Source of the DNA: Antennarius striatus
Taxonomy: Eukaryota > Chordata > Actinopteri > Lophiiformes > Antennariidae
DNA: 64,000 nucleotides
Assembly: GCF_040054535.1 (NCBI RefSeq)
Contig: NC_090797.1
Span: 3,779,501 to 3,843,500, forward strand
Direction: 5' to 3'
Shown: positions 59,719 through 64,000 of the stretch, piece after piece
Numbering within the stretch: position 1 is the stretch's first letter
Layout: each line of letters opens with the position of its first letter
Program-made: the position numbers and the translations under genes
The notes under the pieces: generated by a model
Told to the model about the DNA's origin: nothing
The model's input: only the letters and a program-made list of their open reading frames with translations
Database searches by the model: none

Positions 59719-59770
59719 GTCAGGTGAAAGCGATGTGCGACGATGGCGGCCATTAAGACCGGAGACAGAG
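59719..59770 (+). other. Candidate 52-nt exon with start codon
   Basis: A good acceptor (cccttctgtctgcag) and a good donor (acagag|gtgagc) frame 52 nt containing cgATGgcgg, which opens MAAIKTGDR through the donor. It resembles a first coding exon of a plus-strand gene continuing past the window. I do not recognise the protein from nine residues. An earlier ATG at about 59734 gives only MCDDGGH and a stop. Confidence 0.3.
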
Positions 59771-61129
59771 GTGAGCCTCACTATCCTCCTGTCAAAGATT
59801 AATAGCAGAGATCCTTGAGATGATGGATGGTGGTCTAAAGTGTGGATCGGGCCATTATGAGCTCGAGCACTTGACGGGTTGCCGGTGACGAGACGAGCGA
59901 TCCCTCAGTGTGTTTGTGCCGTTTTACGACAGGGGGGTTTCAAGGATTCACTTCAAGAACAGCAGAAAAAAACAGGAAATATAAAAGTTGGAAACCTTAG
60001 AGTTACAGCATGGGATGGGGCGTTTGTGTCTGAAGCCTCCTGGGTATTGTAGTCCATATGAATTCTGGTAGCGGAAGCTATTTTCTTTTAATTTATCTGC
60101 ATTCACGTATTAAATACCTGTTTCTTGAGGTGTCACCTGAAACTAAAACAGCTCATCTGAAGTTATTAATCACTATAAATAACGACTGATGCGCGACACA
60201 GGAAGCCTCGATCTAGATGTTTGTCATCCAGACTCACAAAGATTGGCTGTCGCTCCTAGAGGCTAAAATCATTGTCGGATGTTAGCCGATGTCTTCCAGG
60301 GTTGTTTACCTGCTTTATTGTCCATCTTTTATTTAGGATCCCCATTAATTATTACTGTTATAAGACCTGTTCCTCTTGGGGTCCTGATAACCGAACAAGA
60401 CATTCAAACACGAGTGTAAAGAATTCTACGAGTGAAGAGAAACACACTTCTATCACATCTGTGTGCAAAGCTAACAGTTAATGGGGAAAGACGAGGGTTA
60501 ATGGGAACAGCAGGACTCTGATTGCTCTTCTTAACTGGTTTTTAGGAGCGATCTCATTGGTGGTTCTGGTTGCATGCAGAGGCAGGTTGTCCTGGTTTCA
60601 CGGCAGCCAAAGCAGAGTCTTTTTGATAAAGAGGTCAGTCGATAAAAAGCTGCGAGCACAATCTGATTTCACGCTGCACACTGTGGGTGTACATCTCAGC
60701 CCAACAGCATTACACAGTAAACTTGGCTACTGTGCAGAGGAGTTGGGGTTGAACAGTCTGTCACAGCTCACTGTGAGAGGAAGAAAGTTGAGGCGATGCA
60801 AGAAAAAGTAAGTTTACTCATTGCAGACGTGCATTTTTTAATTAATTTGATTTTTAACATGTTGCATTTAGGAGAACGCTTCAAATGAGGGGTGTAAAGG
60901 TATGCTAGTGTGGCTATGCTAAGACATTAATACAAATGTATTTTTAATAAGGTAAGAAAATGGGTTTGATTCCAATCACGACTTCAACCTTAATGCATGT
61001 GCTTTTCATTCTACGTTTAAAAATATAAAACCGCAGCTCGTGTGGATTCTGAAAAACAAAATATGAAACTCCAAAGACAGACCATCAATCCTCCAAAAAT
61101 CGTAATCCTGGCCCAGAACATTGCTGCTC

Positions 61130-61570
61130 TTTCTATGAATTTTCAAGTGGCTCACTTGTCACCTCCTTCTTCCACTTCCCTGATCCCCAAGAGGAAAACC
61201 TGTGGCGCCCATAACTGAAGCCACGCTGTCGGATTTCCACGCTGAAGCAAAAGTAGAAGCCAAAAAAAAAAAAAAAAAGATTTCTGGCCTCCGGAGACTC
61301 GCATCGGAAAATTAATACGGCTACAGAATCAACTGAGCAATATTGTGTCTTTTATACAAACCGCAATAAAATGGAAAAAACCTTGACTTGTTCAAACGCG
61401 CCAAATGGAATTTCTTTGTAAATTAAAACACATGAGTGCTTGTCTCGCATAAATAGCGCTGGAATAAAAATGGAAACAAGTTCACAGAAGATGATTAAAG
61501 CTGCAGATGCAATCCGAGCTATGTATAATCTACTAATGAGGATTTAATTGAACTATTGTCGTGTAGATCA
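61130..61570. promoter_or_regulatory. Candidate conserved non-coding element cluster
   Basis: Dense unique sequence with AT-rich transcription-factor-like words (aaaattaatacggc, gcataaatagc, gaggatttaattgaac, ctactaatgagg) and no coding potential, like vertebrate developmental enhancers. Requires comparison to confirm. Confidence 0.35.
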
Positions 61571-62089
61571 AAAGTGGAAATTACAACCAACTGCATAATT
61601 GCTCTTCATGATATTTCAGGAGGAACTACCTTATACTAGTTGAGGGGGAAAAAAAGAGTAGTTTCACCAATAAAAATGACAAATTAATCTTAAATCCTGC
61701 TTCCTGTTGTCAAAAACCCCCCAAATGGTACTTCCTGTATCTGTTAAACCCAAGTTAATGCAAAGTCCCGGTCACTTCCTGTGTGAATGCATCCCATGTT
61801 ATAGAGGTCTGGTGAGTGTTCCTGGGCTATCTGCCCATTGCTAGTAAACAATGCTGCTGCTGCAAACTAATATTTGCATTACAGGGCAGAGTGTTTTGTC
61901 ACCATTTTAATGATGGCGCCCTCGCTCAGCTCAGGTTGCGAGGCGTCGGCGCCGACCCTCGCGGGCCGAGTTCCGGTGACACCTTCCAATCTGTGTTAAT
62001 GAGATGACTCCACTCTGTCTGTGGGTCACGGTGATATTTACGGAGACCGTTGTAGCGGCAGAGATCCACGCCTCCCCGCGGCGCTCCCC

Positions 62090-62350
62090 TCAACTCATTT
62101 GCATAGCTTTCAGACTCTTTCTCGCTCTGCGGTCTTTCGCCGCTCTCGCCCAGTGATCGACAGGCTCCCTCGCACTTCCCTTCAGTTTGTGTCGCACATG
62201 TTAATTAAAGCCTCTAATTAGCTTTCCCCACTAAAAGGCCGCATTAAATCAGAGTTTGAATGGCAAATAATTCCCCGCCATTAGCATAATTGTGTTTTTG
62301 AAGTGTAGAGATGCAGGCATTAGGGATGCTAGCACGCATTTTTGTTTCAG
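62090..62350. promoter_or_regulatory. Candidate enhancer: octamer and homeodomain sites
   Basis: Contains a perfect octamer ATTTGCAT (62097-62104), TTAATTAA (62201-62208), TAATTA (62215-62220), and further agcataattgtg and ggcaaataattcc words near 62265-62295. This is the densest homeodomain/POU motif cluster I noticed in the window. No open frame or repeat explains it. Confidence 0.4.
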
Positions 62351-62649
62351 TGATTTGTTGTATTTGGGGCTCAGCGCCCCGAGGGGACACAGGAGGTTGG
62401 CGATGTGTGTTTAGATGCCCCGGGACCCAACAGGGGCCACACACTAATGAGGCCTGCTCCCCTCTGATGGAGCAGATACAGGAACAACAAACCTGTGATG
62501 TGGGTCCCTCATGTGGTCCACGGGGGCCTGCAGAGCGGAACAGGAACACCGGTGGAACGCGCCAGAGCGGGGCGGGTGATGACTATCACCAGTTCACCTG
62601 TTTGTTTGGTTGTTTTCTACCCACATTGGGTTTCAGACCAAGAAAATAA

Positions 62650-63840
62650 GGGAAAAGATTCTGAATAGTCAACAGCATTAGTGTGGTTTAATGATAATTG
62701 TGCATATTTTCACATTAAATTGTGAGAAAATGACTTTTATTCTCACAGTAAATTATTCAAACATTTTTTAATTAAACTATTGGTGAACATAAAAAAATCT
62801 TCCGTTCTGGCTTGATTTGACTTTATTAGACCCAAAAAATTAGTAGCACCTTCCTGTTGATGACCGTAACATGAATATGTTTATGAATTTGGACTTGGAT
62901 ATAATGAATGCATACCTACGTCACTAGTATGAAATAGTTCTTACGGCATATTTGCCAAAGGAAAGAAAAGAGTTCATGCAGGTGAAAGCAGATTGGGATT
63001 CATCTGTATTCAGTCGACTAGGGTTTCTTCTTTTTACGACTTACACGGGGCATGCCAAATCCGTTTTAAAAACGTCCCCCAGGAGGGGCTTTAAACCGCC
63101 AGCAATAAAACAACAAGAAAATATATAGTATTATTACCAATGCCGGGATGGGGAGCGCATCGAGGTTTAGCTTGTAAATTTAAGGTTCCAAACTAGAAAG
63201 AGATTAAAAAAGAAGCGGAGAGGAGATCTTTAACATGGCAGCACTGACAAAGATAAAGAGGTGTGAGAGTTAATTCCACCCTGAATAATCATAAACACGT
63301 CCATCAGTTGGGGTTATTTTACGACCCCTCGCAGGTGTTGGCGAGAGCACAGATCCCCCACACCTCCAGTTGTGTCCTCTTTTATGCAGCGTCTCCTTCC
63401 GGGATGTGCTGCAGTGATTAGTGCTGTGGACATCAGCGGCTATCTGACGCGACTGAAGCTGTCACCATCCTGTGAATCCTGCCTCGGGGCAGACATGATG
63501 TACTTTCAAGAGCTTCCTCTGGGCCAAGTTACTCAGGGAACTACAGTGGCAAAAATTATTCAGGGTCACCGGCGGCGGTGGAAACGGTGACAGTTTGGGG
63601 TTTGTGTGATAGCTGCGAGTGTCATGTGTGTTATTATTGAAACAGCCCAATGTGCAATGCAGCACATTGGCGCTCCAGTCTTGACTTCAGCTCCAGGCAT
63701 GAAAACCCATTAAGATGCATTGGAGGAAACGACGCGGTTGTAGCGGGAAGAAATGATGTAAGGAGGACGAGGCTGCAGACGGAATTATCACCACTTCTAT
63801 AGGAATCTACATGCTTTTAATTTGATTAATTCTAATTAAA
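62650..63840. other. Gene-poor DNA, no feature recognised
   Basis: No exon or repeat family seen. Short open frames lack recognisable domains. Confidence 0.4.
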
Positions 63841-63846
63841 TCATTT

Positions 63847-63850
<4 letters not shown>

Positions 63851-63892
<42 letters not shown>
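63851..63892. repeat. (TG)n microsatellite
   Basis: About 21 uninterrupted TG units. Confidence 0.95.
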
Positions 63893-63895
<3 letters not shown>

Positions 63896-64000
63896 CAGCA
63901 GTCAAATCAATTCCATTTACTTTAAAAGACTACAGTTGATTAGCCTACATACAAGCACACACAGCCATGTTCCTGAGGTGACAGATTTTAATTACATCGA

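Overview
The window is vertebrate nuclear DNA, almost certainly from a teleost, probably a percomorph. The reasons are three intact multi-exon genes with GT-AG introns and vertebrate-level protein similarity, fairly compact introns, abundant (CA)n/(TG)n microsatellites, and several teleost-type dispersed repeats. There are no bacterial operons, CRISPR arrays or rRNA genes, and I found no intact viral or retroviral gene. Nearly all other short open frames are chance or shadow frames.

Layout. 1-3.9 kb: flank with no recognised gene. 3.95-15.1 kb: nudt4 (diphosphoinositol polyphosphate phosphohydrolase 2), plus strand, five coding exons (4411-12345, 187 aa), with a GC-box/CCAAT promoter, two upstream ORFs and probably a long alternative 3' UTR. 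16.1-22.4 kb: pkp2 (plakophilin 2), plus strand, thirteen coding exons (16285-21872, 762 aa) behind a GC-box promoter. 22.4-31.4 kb: intergenic or 5' intronic DNA, with a candidate non-coding first exon for the next gene near 25.4-25.6 kb and a tRNA-derived SINE at 29.0-29.3 kb. 31.4-39.1 kb: rassf8 (Ras-association domain family 8), plus strand, eight coding exons (31478-35988, 436 aa) and a roughly 3-kb 3' UTR. 39.1-64 kb: a gene-poor stretch with no confident coding exon. It holds a TA-flanked Tc1/mariner-type non-autonomous element (40048-41312), a hAT-type non-autonomous element with a perfect 8-bp target duplication (47642-48158), another teleost dispersed repeat (about 49.84-50.08 kb), a diverged internal duplication, two candidate exons (about 52.1-52.44 kb and 59719-59770), and blocks whose texture and homeodomain, POU or PBX motifs suggest conserved enhancers.

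The three genes are transcribed in the same direction, but I see no functional pathway joining them. nudt4 turns over inositol pyrophosphates. pkp2 is a desmosomal armadillo protein and rassf8 an adherens-junction scaffold, so the latter two share a cell-cell-junction theme. I found no clearly new biological system. The most distinctive observations are the overlapping ATGA chain before the rassf8 start, the constitutive extra glutamine at the nudt4 exon 3/4 junction, a stop-free in-frame pkp2 intron, and the two transposons delimited to the base.
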